NCBI GenBank assembly: GCA_965366625.1
Contig: CBDUGP010000040.1
Location: forward strand, 5,163-69,162
DNA from: JAUIJL01 sp965366625
GTDB lineage: Bacteria; Acidobacteriota; Thermoanaerobaculia; Multivoradales; J023
Direction: 5' to 3'
DNA length: 64,000 nucleotides
The first letter of the stretch is position 1. Every line of letters begins with the position of its first letter. Below the pieces are notes generated by a model. That model did not search any database. It saw nothing but the letters and a program-made list of their open reading frames with translations, and was not told where the DNA came from. The position numbers and the translations under genes are program-made. Positions 53,961-62,859 of the stretch are shown in pieces.

Positions 53961-55163
53961 GTGGCTCCGGCAGGGCCTCTTCTGGACCGAAGCCTGCTGC
54001 TCGCCGCTTCCGGCCTGATCGCGACCCGCGTCACCGACGGACTCGCGGGGCTGGAGGATTCGCCTGACCTGTACGCCGGTCGCCTGGGCGCCGCCCTTTT
54101 CCTGGCAGCTCAGGCCTCCGTCGCCAAAGATGAGAGTTTAAGAGGCACAGCCGTCCGCATCGCCGAAGAGATCGCCTCCTCCGCAAGCGCCGAGTCCGGA
54201 CTGGGCCGGACCGGGATCGGAGGCTTCGTCGGTCTCGGCGGAACGATTTACGCCCTGACGAAGATCGCGCAGTTCACGGGAGAAAAGGCCCTAGTCGATT
54301 CCGCCCGGCATCTGGCCACACGGCTCACCTCGGAGACCATCGAGTGTGATCGGAGTCTCGACGTGGTGCACGGCGCAGCCGGCGCCCTCCTCGCGCTCCT
54401 GGCTTTGCCGAATCCGGCCGAGGCGCTCGGCGTTGGAGGCTCGGCCATCGATCGGGCCGAGCTTTGCGCTCTCCACTTGCTTCGATCGCGCCGACGAGTC
54501 GACGAAAGCACCTGGGCGTGGATTTCAGGCGACCATCCGGCGCCACGCAGCGGCTTTGCCCACGGCGCGGCGGGAATCGCCGTAGCGTTCGCTCGGCTCT
54601 ACCAGCATCGCCCCCGTCCGGAGTGGCTGCAGGCGGTCTTCGAAGCCCTCGATTTTCTGCGCGCTCACTACGACCCGACCCTCGACAATTGGACGCCGTC
54701 GGCCTCCGACAAGCACGTTTCCTCGCTGGGCTGGTGCCACGGCGCGCCGGGCGTTGCCCTGGCCCATCTCTCGATCACAGGCGATCTCACGGCGGCAGAT
54801 CTCACGGCGGCTGCGGCCGAGCGCAAGGGCCGATCTGCCGAATTCGAGCACGATCTTCAAAGGGCTCTCGCGGCCTGTGCCAATCATCCGCCCACGCCGC
54901 TCGACCACCTCTGCTGCGGCAATATGAGCCGCACCGAGACGTTTCTCGTGGCACACCGCTACTTCGGCGACAGAGCGTCGCTCGCATACTTCCATCGCTT
55001 CGCTCGCTGGGTCCTGCGGTCGGCCAAGACCCATGGACGATTCGTCGTACCACAGAATCCGTCGACCCCACTCAGCTTTTTCCAAGGCCTTCCTGGTATT
55101 GGATACAGCTTCTTGAGAATCGTCGAACCGCGGAGGTTGCCGTGCGTGCTGCTGATGGAGTGA
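53961..55163 (+). CDS. free-standing LanM-type lanthionine cyclase
   Basis: 400 residues from a GTG. The whole chain follows the C-terminal cyclase domain of LanM: LYAGRLGAALFLAAQA near 38-53, GFVGLGGTIYAL, VVHGAAGALLALL, SGFAHGAAGIAVAFARL, WCHGAPG, LCCGNMSRTE and FFQGLPGIGYSFLRI. The zinc ligands are Cys259 (WCHG) and Cys318-Cys319 (CCG). Stand-alone LanC proteins normally have CHG; CCG belongs to LanM enzymes such as ProcM. There is no LanM dehydratase in the window, and the gene heads an operon with class I dehydratase parts. Likely role: joining cysteine thiols to dehydrated Ser/Thr of a peptide. The start lacks a clear ribosome site, and the frame is open further upstream without ATG. 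Confidence 0.85.
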   Translation: MAPAGPLLDRSLLLAASGLIATRVTDGLAGLEDSPDLYAGRLGAALFLAAQASVAKDESLRGTAVRIAEEIASSASAESGLGRTGIGGFVGLGGTIYALTKIAQFTGEKALVDSARHLATRLTSETIECDRSLDVVHGAAGALLALLALPNPAEALGVGGSAIDRAELCALHLLRSRRRVDESTWAWISGDHPAPRSGFAHGAAGIAVAFARLYQHRPRPEWLQAVFEALDFLRAHYDPTLDNWTPSASDKHVSSLGWCHGAPGVALAHLSITGDLTAADLTAAAAERKGRSAEFEHDLQRALAACANHPPTPLDHLCCGNMSRTETFLVAHRYFGDRASLAYFHRFARWVLRSAKTHGRFVVPQNPSTPLSFFQGLPGIGYSFLRIVEPRRLPCVLLME

Positions 55164-56170
55164 CCTTCGAAGCACCGACAGGCTCCCGACCATCCGACGC
55201 GGAATTGGGGCTGCCTGACGGCCTGCCGACGGCGAGCGCCAATATCTATTGCGACGGTCATCTCGACGCGGCGCTCGCCGAGGTGATCGTCCCTATCTGG
55301 CGGAGGGCGCGCGACAAAAGCGCCGACCGTGTGGCGCTGTGGCTCATGCGGTATTCCCGTGGCGGCGAGCACCTCAAGATCCGTCTCCACGGACCGCCGG
55401 AGTTCACGACCTCGATCACGGCGGAGTTCGAGGAGGCCGCCGAGCAATTCTTCGAGCGGATGCCACCGAGCGACCCCGAGCGGACGAGGCGAACGAACGA
55501 CCAAATCCCGGCCATCGACGCCGAAGACGCCGTCGCCGAGCCGCACCCGGACCGCACACTCCTCTGGACCGACTACCGGTGCCCGCCCGGCCACATGGGC
55601 CCGGCCCCGCTCTCCAGTTTCCCGGGGTTTGCCCGCTCGTACACGGCAGCCCTAGCCGCTGCCACGGACATCGTGCTTGAAAGGACCGAATCCGCCGGAG
55701 CCGAGCCGCTTGGCTCGAATACCCGCGTTTCTCTCTTCGCCAGCTTCCTTTTGACGCTGGCCGCCGTGCCCGGCTTGAACGGCTCCGAGGCCCTCGCGCA
55801 CCACCGGGACTGGCTGCTCGCCGGTGCGAAAAGCGACGCTGCATCGGCACTCTCTTTCATGAACAAGCGAATGTCGGCTCAAACCGGGCAGCTCGACGCG
55901 CTCCGCCTGCGCTGGCAGGCGGTCACCCAAGGCCAGCTAATTCCCGGCTTCGCGGGCTTCACACGCGCCCTGGAGGACCATGTGGCCTTCTGCCTCGAAG
56001 CCCTCGGAGCGTCTGAAATCGCCCAACTCGACGAAGCCGAGGCCCGGCAAGTTTTCGGAGCCGTTGCCCGGATTCTCCACAACGTCGCCAACCTGCTGGC
56101 GATCGACCTCTCCAACGAAATCTATTTCTGCCACCTTCTCCACAGTGCCGGCTCTCTTCCGAGCACATGA
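55142..56170 (+). CDS. SpaB_C/thiopeptide-type elimination-domain protein 1
   Basis: 342 residues from a GTG with GGAGG five bases upstream, overlapping the cyclase gene by 22 bases. The N-terminal half matches the free-standing LanB elimination domain (SANIYCDGHLDAALAEVIVP, then LWLMRYSRGGEHLKIRLHG). In the usual family the middle holds a YGG motif; here it is DYRCPPGHMG. The late HMHxNRL motif is ILHNVANLLAID, having lost the Arg. In LanB the domain removes glutamate from glutamylated Ser/Thr; homologues also make the pyridine ring of thiopeptides. The missing residues make plain elimination doubtful for this copy. It could be a scaffold, act on a different residue or support the third copy. 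Confidence 0.8.
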   Translation: MRAADGVTFEAPTGSRPSDAELGLPDGLPTASANIYCDGHLDAALAEVIVPIWRRARDKSADRVALWLMRYSRGGEHLKIRLHGPPEFTTSITAEFEEAAEQFFERMPPSDPERTRRTNDQIPAIDAEDAVAEPHPDRTLLWTDYRCPPGHMGPAPLSSFPGFARSYTAALAAATDIVLERTESAGAEPLGSNTRVSLFASFLLTLAAVPGLNGSEALAHHRDWLLAGAKSDAASALSFMNKRMSAQTGQLDALRLRWQAVTQGQLIPGFAGFTRALEDHVAFCLEALGASEIAQLDEAEARQVFGAVARILHNVANLLAIDLSNEIYFCHLLHSAGSLPST

Positions 56171-56182
56171 GCCGAGGCAACC

Positions 56183-57274
56183 ATGCAATCCCATGACTCT
56201 CTACCTGAACAAGCTATGGATCCCCACCCGATGATCGCGGACGCCGACCCCATCGTGACGGCCAATATCTACTGCAGTCGCCGGCTGGACGACCTGATGA
56301 AGGCAGCGATTGTCCCCTTCTGGTCTCAGGTCAGCGCCGAATTCGAAGACGCCGGATGCCGTCTCTGGCTCATGCGCTATGCCAAGCGCGGCGAGCACCT
56401 CAAGGTGCGCATCCACGCGCCGGAAGCCCTCAAAGATCGCCTCGTGACCGCGCTCAAAGCTTGCGTCGAGAGCTACTTCCAATCGACGGCGGGCTCTTCG
56501 GGCGAGTGGCTCAGCAACCCCGCTGTGCCGCCCATCGACATCGAGGATCAATCCCCGGAAGACCAAGAAGACCGCTCGTTCCTGCTCACCACCTACCGCC
56601 GCAGCCCGGTTTGCTTCGGCGAGCCGACGTTCTGTGCCGACGACCGGCATGTCGCCCTCTTCTGTCGAGCCATGGCAGCGCAGGCGGAGCTCCTGCTGAG
56701 TCGCCTGGCCCCGCATGCGGACGATTCCACGTTCGGCCAGCGCCGGCAGAATCTCCTTATTCAGCAGGTCATCGCGGCACTCGCGGCGGTGGGCTTCGAC
56801 GACGGGAAGATTACCGACTATGTGAAATATCACCGCGGTTGGCTGACCCGCTCTTTGGTCTCCAAGGGCGACGCCCGGTCGACCACCGAAGAATCTGTCG
56901 CCGGGTTTTACAGCGGTAAGCTCGATCGCATGGGTCCAGCGATCGAAGGGCTCACCCGGCTCCTGGCAGCCCGCCACCAGGCGCAGGAGTCGAGGGATCC
57001 ATTGATGGAACGTTGGCGTGACGCGGTGAGCGATCTCTTCGGCCACGTCGAGGCCTATCGCGGTGACCCCCGCTACGACTTCGACCCCTACACCGACGAC
57101 CACGCGTTTCTCCCGATCTACAAGGTTCTCCACCTCGGAGCCAATCAGCTCGGTCTACGCATCAGCGGCGAGGCCTTCGTCTACTACCTGCTCGCCGCCG
57201 CCTGCGGCGTGGACGACCAGGACAGCAGCGACACCCCCGGCGCTGCTGTCTATGGAGGGGTCTCTTCTCGATGA
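56183..57274 (+). CDS. SpaB_C/thiopeptide-type elimination-domain protein 2
   Basis: 363 residues, GAGG five bases before the ATG, 12 bases after the previous stop. It is a clear sister of protein 1 (TANIYCSRRLDDLMKAAIVP, LWLMRYAKRGEHLKVRIHA, then TYRRSPVCFGEPTF in the middle). The late motif is VLHLGANQLGLRI, in which the canonical NRL is NQL. It thus lies between protein 1 and the more canonical protein 3. Being coupled to both, it likely works in the same complex. The function is inferred from the family only. Confidence 0.8.
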   Translation: MQSHDSLPEQAMDPHPMIADADPIVTANIYCSRRLDDLMKAAIVPFWSQVSAEFEDAGCRLWLMRYAKRGEHLKVRIHAPEALKDRLVTALKACVESYFQSTAGSSGEWLSNPAVPPIDIEDQSPEDQEDRSFLLTTYRRSPVCFGEPTFCADDRHVALFCRAMAAQAELLLSRLAPHADDSTFGQRRQNLLIQQVIAALAAVGFDDGKITDYVKYHRGWLTRSLVSKGDARSTTEESVAGFYSGKLDRMGPAIEGLTRLLAARHQAQESRDPLMERWRDAVSDLFGHVEAYRGDPRYDFDPYTDDHAFLPIYKVLHLGANQLGLRISGEAFVYYLLAAACGVDDQDSSDTPGAAVYGGVSSR

Positions 57275-58275
57275 GCGCAACACCCGCTGTCCAGCCCGGC
57301 ATCCAGGCCTCTTCCCTCGCGCCGCAAGAACTCGCCGCGCCTCCGCTCAGCGTGGTCGGCGACCGTCGCTGGTTGGCCCTGCACCTTTCGTGGCCCCTGC
57401 CACGACTTCCGCTCCTCCTCGACAAGTTGTGGCCCCTGACCTCACAGCTGCTCGCCGAGGGGCTCGTCGACAGCTTCTTTTTCATCCGCTACAGCGAAGG
57501 CGGCCCTCACCTCAGGCTGCGGCTGCGTCTCGCCGTGGACGCCGACCCGGGGGCAGTCGACCGCATTCTTCATGGCGCAAGACAAATGGCCGAGCAGGCG
57601 GAAGGGCTGCTCGTCGAGCCGCGCCCCGTGGAACTCGAGATCGAGCGCTACGGAGGCCCCTCACATTTCCCCGCATCCCTCGACTTCTTCGCCCTCTCGA
57701 GCCTCGGCGCGATCGAGTTCCACGGGGTCTACGGTGACCACGCCAAGGATCGCCGGCTGCCGGCAGTTCTCGCGCGCCTGTTGTGGCAGGCCGCCGGCTC
57801 AGCCGCCGATGCGGACGAATTCGTTTCGCTGCTCGACTATTACGCCGATTTCTCCGACCGTTTCGCCGCCGCCGCCGAGCGAGCCGAAGCCGTCTTCGAG
57901 AAAAATCCCAAGCCCCTTCTCGCGCTCTTCGAACACGGAATCGGTTCTCTGCTCGACACGGAACCGACCACCGCCCGCCGCGGGTTCGAGGATGCCCTCC
58001 TACTATCCACGGCCGTCAACGACCTGGACCCGGCGCGCCGGAGTTCGGTCATGGGCAGCCAAATGCACATGACTGCGAACCGGCTCGGCTTGCGCAATCC
58101 GGAAGAGACTTACGCCACCCGCCTACTTTCGAAGATGGTCGCCGCCCAGGAGACGCCGTGGTGGTGGAAAAGCCTCGAAGACGCCCGCCGGAGCACACTC
58201 GATGCACAACGCGAGCAGGATTTCGACGAAACATTTCGATCTCGCCTGGCGCAACTTCTAGAGGAAAAACGATGA
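57271..58275 (+). CDS. SpaB_C/thiopeptide-type elimination-domain protein 3 (most canonical)
   Basis: 334 residues, ATGA overlap with the previous gene. It has the standard family landmarks: FFFIRYSEGGPHLRLRLRL (about 69-87), then LEIERYGGPSHF (about 118-129) and QMHMTANRLGL late in the chain, keeping the Arg of NRL. It is the best candidate for the active glutamate-elimination (or cycloaddition) enzyme that complements the LanB protein encoded two genes downstream. It overlaps the next gene by four bases. Confidence 0.85.
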   Translation: MSATPAVQPGIQASSLAPQELAAPPLSVVGDRRWLALHLSWPLPRLPLLLDKLWPLTSQLLAEGLVDSFFFIRYSEGGPHLRLRLRLAVDADPGAVDRILHGARQMAEQAEGLLVEPRPVELEIERYGGPSHFPASLDFFALSSLGAIEFHGVYGDHAKDRRLPAVLARLLWQAAGSAADADEFVSLLDYYADFSDRFAAAAERAEAVFEKNPKPLLALFEHGIGSLLDTEPTTARRGFEDALLLSTAVNDLDPARRSSVMGSQMHMTANRLGLRNPEETYATRLLSKMVAAQETPWWWKSLEDARRSTLDAQREQDFDETFRSRLAQLLEEKR

Positions 58276-59357
58276 GCGGAACGGTTGGCACGATTGAAAC
58301 GGCTGGAACGGCTGGAACGGCTGGAACGGCTGGAACGGTGGGTCCTTTGACCTGCGCCAGTTGGCTGAACGTGGCGCTGCCGCACATGGACGCAGATCTG
58401 CTGCCCGAAAAGAGGGCGGCCTTGCTGGTTCGCCTTGGAAGCCTTTTGCCGAACATGATGCAGGTCTTCGAAGTCCGGCTCGGACCTTCGCAGGACGAAG
58501 CCGTGGACCTCTCGATCCGCATCAACAGTCCACTGGAGGCCCGCGCCGTCGCCGCGGCTTCGGAATCCGTTTTCGTGCGCAGCTTGCTGAAAACTTGGGC
58601 CAACGGCACCATCCCGACCCTGGTCATCCCCGAGCTGTGGCTGGAATTCGATCTGCCGGGAAATCCGGAGACGATCGATCGCCTACCGGAGCCGATGCTC
58701 TGCGCCGGGCTCGGCAAAGAGGCTCCGGAAAGCTGGTACTTGGACAGCTTCATTCCGGCGGTCCACCGGGAAGCTCCGACGGCTTTCCAGAGGCGCGCCA
58801 TACGCCGCTTCGTCGAATTGATGCCCGCGACCACGCGGCCCGCCTATCTCTTCAGCCTGAAGGGCAGAGGCAGCAGCGGCCTGCGCATCGACACCCAGGA
58901 GATGCTGCCGGAGGATATGCCGGATTTCGTCGATCGGCTGATCTCACCTGAGCATGCTGAAGAAATCAAGGCCATTCTGCCTTTGGCGGAGATGGCCTCG
59001 CGTCGGCACCTGTCCTGCGACATCATGCCCGAATCATTCGGCAATCGCGTCGGAGTCGAGGTCTCGTTCCGGCAGTTCAACGACCCTCGATGGCCCGATC
59101 TTCTCGACCGACTCGTTGACATGGAGCTATGTACGACTTCCCAAAAAGAGTCGATCCTGGCGTGGCGTGGCGTCAGTAGCGCCGGCTCCAGCCCTGAGCT
59201 TTGGCCCACCGACGCGGACGGGCATCCGGCGCCGGGCTTCTGCGTGCGTTTCATCAGCCATTTCAAGCTCAACTTGACGCCGGGCCGGCCGGCCACAGCG
59301 AAAGCGTATTTTGGAATCCACCACTTTGTCCGCCAGCCCCGTGCGGCCGGCAGCTAA
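58272..59357 (+). CDS. unknown RiPP-cluster protein, paralogue of 62856-63875
   Basis: 361 residues, ATGA overlap with the preceding gene. The first 25 residues are a Thr/Ala/Gly repeat (ETAGTAGTAGTAG) encoded by 9-bp tandem repeats. The remainder shows no family I recognise. It shares a frame of motifs with the protein at 62856: SWYLDSFIPAVHREAPTAFQ against QWSMDSFLPLFHQREFTEQQ, GLRIDTQEM against GLRLRTFDW, and a DPRWPDLLDRLVDMEL segment against EPRWRELMEELVERDL. No signal peptide, membrane helix or zinc motif is seen. Placement between the elimination and glutamylation genes suggests a role in substrate binding or assembly. Confidence 0.75.
   Translation: MSGTVGTIETAGTAGTAGTAGTVGPLTCASWLNVALPHMDADLLPEKRAALLVRLGSLLPNMMQVFEVRLGPSQDEAVDLSIRINSPLEARAVAAASESVFVRSLLKTWANGTIPTLVIPELWLEFDLPGNPETIDRLPEPMLCAGLGKEAPESWYLDSFIPAVHREAPTAFQRRAIRRFVELMPATTRPAYLFSLKGRGSSGLRIDTQEMLPEDMPDFVDRLISPEHAEEIKAILPLAEMASRRHLSCDIMPESFGNRVGVEVSFRQFNDPRWPDLLDRLVDMELCTTSQKESILAWRGVSSAGSSPELWPTDADGHPAPGFCVRFISHFKLNLTPGRPATAKAYFGIHHFVRQPRAAGS
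58301..58336. repeat. four tandem copies of a 9-bp unit at the start of the unknown gene
   Basis: GGCTGGAAC repeats exactly four times, keeping the frame and encoding a TAG tripeptide repeat. It is a candidate for strand-slippage variation in the N-terminal linker. Confidence 0.95.
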
Positions 59358-59373
59358 CTCGAGCACCAGATAA

Positions 59374-62103
59374 GTGTCATCAGAGCATTGCCCCTTCATC
59401 GTCCGCGTCGCTGGTCTGCCGTCCTCGGTTCTCCGGGATTTCGCCGACTCGCTCTGCGTTGAGCAATTAGCAAGCATCCGAGACCTAGAAAAGCAAGTAG
59501 CCGAGCTGCGCCAGGTGACGGTTGATTGGCTCTACGATCAGCTCACCTCCTTAGACCCGCTTGTACGGCGCGACGCGTTGGCTCTGAAACGGGACTGCTT
59601 CAACGGTCGAGATATCGACCGCCACCGCCGCCGCAAGCACTGGACGCACTTCGTGGAGCTGCCCGGTGGCGAGGTTCTGAGCCGGCTCATGGGCCTCGAG
59701 GACGAGCTCAAAGCCGCGCGGAAACAATTCCACGAGTTCTACCGTAGCCAGCTGGCAACCGAACGCCGGAGCCTCCTACGCCACGCTGCCCACCCTGGAT
59801 TCCAGCGCGGTCTCGCGCTCTCGAGCCCCTCATTGGTGCGTGGGCTCGATCGCCTCGCCCGCAAACCTGTTGATGCATACGGTCGCCGGGAAAAAAAGGC
59901 AGAACGCAGCATCTTGCGCTACCTGAGCCGGGCCGCCGCCAAGCTCTCCCCCTACTCGACACTGACCAAGCTCGGCCTGGGAATGGCGCCCTCAGAAGGC
60001 TCGCCGGGCAACGCTCGATTCGTCGGCGAATCATGGCAGGAAAGCTCCTTGGTGCGCTCCAAGCGCTACCTCATCGACCAATGCGCCGAGTTGTTGCTGC
60101 GCCACCCGGCCGTCAAGGGCCACGTCTCCATCATCGTCAACCAGACGCTCGAAACGCTCGAGAACGGCCGATTTCGCTTTCTGCGGCCGGCGGCCCTGAA
60201 GCTCGATGCCGAATCGCAGCAGCTAGAGACCCTGCCACCTTCCCAAGTCACGCTGAAGCTCAGCGGAGCTCTCGTCGATTGGCTGAGGCAGGCGCTCGAC
60301 CAGCCGGTGAACTACACGGAATGTGTGGACGCCATGGTCCGAGAATTCAACGCCCAGCACGATGAGGACCTTAAAAGCACCCTCATCGACCACCTGGAAA
60401 AGTTCCTCGACATAGGTGTCTTCGTCCAGCGGTATCCTTGGCCGAGCTACGAGCCCCACCTCGAAAAGCGTCTGCTTGATTTTCTCGAGGGCTTGCCGGA
60501 CCGATCGCTCCTGCAGCGACCGATTTCGGTGCTCCGCAAGCTCGTGGATCTGGAGCTTGGTTTTGCCACCGCGGATGATCCCTCCGCCGCCCTGTCCGCC
60601 ATCGAGTCCTCGATTCCCGAGCTCTTCGAAGCCGTCAAAGCCACCGCCGAGCTGGGCGCGTCGGTCCAGCTCGAATGGCAAGACAGCCACAATATCTACG
60701 AGGATGTCTTCGTCACCGCCCGGGACACGGACCACGGGGAGATCGCCCAGCTTCCGCAGCCCAAAGCCAGGGAGATTCTGCGAGCAGGGGATCTGATTTG
60801 GCGGCTCGGTTTCCTCTTCGAAAAAAAGCACGAACTCCTTTTCGCCCTGGACGAACTCATGCGGAGCCGGTGGCCTGAGCGGACGACCGTTCCGTTCCTT
60901 GAGCTTTTCAATGAAGCGAAGACGCTTTGGAACCAGTATCTCTCCCACCTTGCGTCCAAGGACACATCGGCCTTCGACCCCTACGCCCTGCCGGCTATCG
61001 ATGCGCTGGAGCAACTTCGTCAGCGTATTCGCCAGGGCGTCGACGAGCTTGAGACGCCCGCGGACATCGGGCTCACCCTGCCGATGGATCAGCTCGAAGA
61101 GCTACTCCAAAAGGTGCCGGAACGCTTCCAGCCGCCGGTCGGCCCCTGCCTTTTTACCCAGGCGACGGATTCATCCGGCGATCAGTGGGTGGCCCATCGC
61201 ATTTTCGAGGGCAACGGACGATTCAGCAGCCGCTTCACTCCCCTGATGTCCGGCGAGATGCTGGAGGGCTACCTCGACCGCTTCATCGAGAGGTCGGACA
61301 TCGAAGACGGCCTCGGTCCAGGCGAGATGGTCGACCCGATTTTCACTCGGGGTAATACGGTGAATCTGCACTGGCCACAGACCCGTCGAGTCCTCGAAAC
61401 TCCCGGCGAGCACTCCGATCTTCCGGCGGCGCGTCGCCTGACCCTGCAGGACCTCAAGGTCCGGCGTGGCGAGGAGCGCGGCGTCCTGACGCTCGAGGAT
61501 AGCGACGACCGCCGAGTGATCCCTTGCTACCTCAGCAACCTCCATAACGCGTTCATCCCTCCGTTGATCAAGTTCCTGAACCTCTTCGGCACCGTGACCC
61601 GCGGCGGATTTGGTCCGCGCAACATCGCGGCGTCGATCGACGGAGCCGAGATCCTGCAAAGGATCTCGATCGGGCCCCTGATCGTTCGCCGCCAGCGCTG
61701 GTATATCGAACGCGAAAACGTACCGGACCTGACGGAGCTGAGCGCCGCCGAGGCTTTCATGGCCCTCGACAAATGGCGTTGTCGGCTGCAGCTGCCGCAC
61801 CGGGTCTATCTCATCGAGCGTGTCTCCGCCCGATTCATGCTGGAAGACACCTGGAAACCGCAGCTGCTCGATTTCCGGTCGCCTTCTTTCGTGGCGATTT
61901 TCCAGGCCGCCCTCGCGGCGGCCCCCGCCGATCAGCGAGTCGTGCTCGCCGAGGCCCTCCCGGACCCGGACGACTTTCCGATCGACGGTGAGGGAGAGCC
62001 GCGGGGACTCGAGCTGATGCTCGAGGCGCTCGCCTTCGAAGAGAGGGCGGACGGGCGGGCACCTTCTCCATCGATGCCCCAAGGAGCTCACGTTGACTGC
62101 TGA
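59374..62103 (+). CDS. LanB-type lantibiotic dehydratase, glutamylation part only
   Basis: 909 residues from a GTG (weak ribosome site, 16 bases after the previous stop). It shows the LanB N-terminal landmarks: KLSPYSTLTKLGLG (about 190-205), SKRYLIDQCAELLLRHP, a long helical middle and, late, LPHRVYLIERVSARFMLED with KPQLLDFRSPSF. This part of LanB uses glutamyl-tRNA to activate Ser/Thr of the precursor. The usual C-terminal elimination domain (about 300 residues) is missing and is supplied by separate genes upstream, as in thiopeptide and other split-LanB systems. The cluster has no second LanB, so this is the single glutamylation enzyme. Confidence 0.88.
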   Translation: MSSEHCPFIVRVAGLPSSVLRDFADSLCVEQLASIRDLEKQVAELRQVTVDWLYDQLTSLDPLVRRDALALKRDCFNGRDIDRHRRRKHWTHFVELPGGEVLSRLMGLEDELKAARKQFHEFYRSQLATERRSLLRHAAHPGFQRGLALSSPSLVRGLDRLARKPVDAYGRREKKAERSILRYLSRAAAKLSPYSTLTKLGLGMAPSEGSPGNARFVGESWQESSLVRSKRYLIDQCAELLLRHPAVKGHVSIIVNQTLETLENGRFRFLRPAALKLDAESQQLETLPPSQVTLKLSGALVDWLRQALDQPVNYTECVDAMVREFNAQHDEDLKSTLIDHLEKFLDIGVFVQRYPWPSYEPHLEKRLLDFLEGLPDRSLLQRPISVLRKLVDLELGFATADDPSAALSAIESSIPELFEAVKATAELGASVQLEWQDSHNIYEDVFVTARDTDHGEIAQLPQPKAREILRAGDLIWRLGFLFEKKHELLFALDELMRSRWPERTTVPFLELFNEAKTLWNQYLSHLASKDTSAFDPYALPAIDALEQLRQRIRQGVDELETPADIGLTLPMDQLEELLQKVPERFQPPVGPCLFTQATDSSGDQWVAHRIFEGNGRFSSRFTPLMSGEMLEGYLDRFIERSDIEDGLGPGEMVDPIFTRGNTVNLHWPQTRRVLETPGEHSDLPAARRLTLQDLKVRRGEERGVLTLEDSDDRRVIPCYLSNLHNAFIPPLIKFLNLFGTVTRGGFGPRNIAASIDGAEILQRISIGPLIVRRQRWYIERENVPDLTELSAAEAFMALDKWRCRLQLPHRVYLIERVSARFMLEDTWKPQLLDFRSPSFVAIFQAALAAAPADQRVVLAEALPDPDDFPIDGEGEPRGLELMLEALAFEERADGRAPSPSMPQGAHVDC

Positions 62104-62154
62104 ATCGACTTTGCCCCCCTCTTTCCAACGTCGACACCCGTCGGAGGATTGCTG

Positions 62155-62859
62155 ATGGCTCCTTTGCGCAAGGCCACCAAGCTTGGTGAAGCCATGGTGT
62201 GGCACCACTTCATCTCGGCGACCGGCGAACAAGGGGAGGCGTGGTTTCGGCTTTATCTCGAGGCGGGTGGCGATGACTTCGGCGGCCGGCTCGACGTGGG
62301 TGTGCTCAAAATCCGTCGAGGCCAGGAGGCCGAAGGCGAGCGGATTCTCAACGAGTGCGCGTCCACCCTCGATGCGCTCGAATCGGCGGACCCGTCGATT
62401 CCTCTCGTGCTGCGGCTCAGCTATCTCTCAGCTTGTGCTTATCGGCATTACCATCACGGGGAGCTCGACTCGGCACAGGCCGTGCTCGACGAGTGCGACT
62501 CCGTGGTGGCGGAAACGCTCGCGGTCGCCCCTTTCTTGGTTCCCATAGCCGGGCGCTGCTGTGACTTTCGCTTGCACCGCGTCCGCCTAGCTCGAGACCA
62601 AAGGCGATGGCAGGACATGTGGCGTCACCTCGACCGGGGCCGCCGTATGGTCAGCGGAGAGATACCTCTTTGCCGCGCGGCGGGGCAAGACTTCTTCATG
62701 CCCGAGGTTTGTGCCTTTTACCGCGCCTTGGAGCCGGCGGATGAAATCGAACGCGAGGCTCTGGACCTGCTCAGCCAACTACAGCAACGTCTTCAGACCT
62801 TCGCCAACCGGGCGCTGGCAGCGACCCTCATTCCCAACATGGTGGTGAATTACCCATGA
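62155..62859 (+). CDS. helical repeat (TPR-like) protein of the RiPP operon
   Basis: 234 residues. The ATG at 62155 is set by GGAGG seven bases upstream; a TTG at 62149 is too close to it. It is almost wholly helical with TPR-like pairs (RRGQEAEGERILNECASTLD, SACAYRHYHHGELDSAQAVL, RDQRRWQDMWRHLDRG), so likely a protein-binding adaptor. No named family is recognised. It overlaps the following gene by ATGA and thus is made together with the second unknown paralogue, which it may bind. Confidence 0.72.
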   Translation: MAPLRKATKLGEAMVWHHFISATGEQGEAWFRLYLEAGGDDFGGRLDVGVLKIRRGQEAEGERILNECASTLDALESADPSIPLVLRLSYLSACAYRHYHHGELDSAQAVLDECDSVVAETLAVAPFLVPIAGRCCDFRLHRVRLARDQRRWQDMWRHLDRGRRMVSGEIPLCRAAGQDFFMPEVCAFYRALEPADEIEREALDLLSQLQQRLQTFANRALAATLIPNMVVNYP

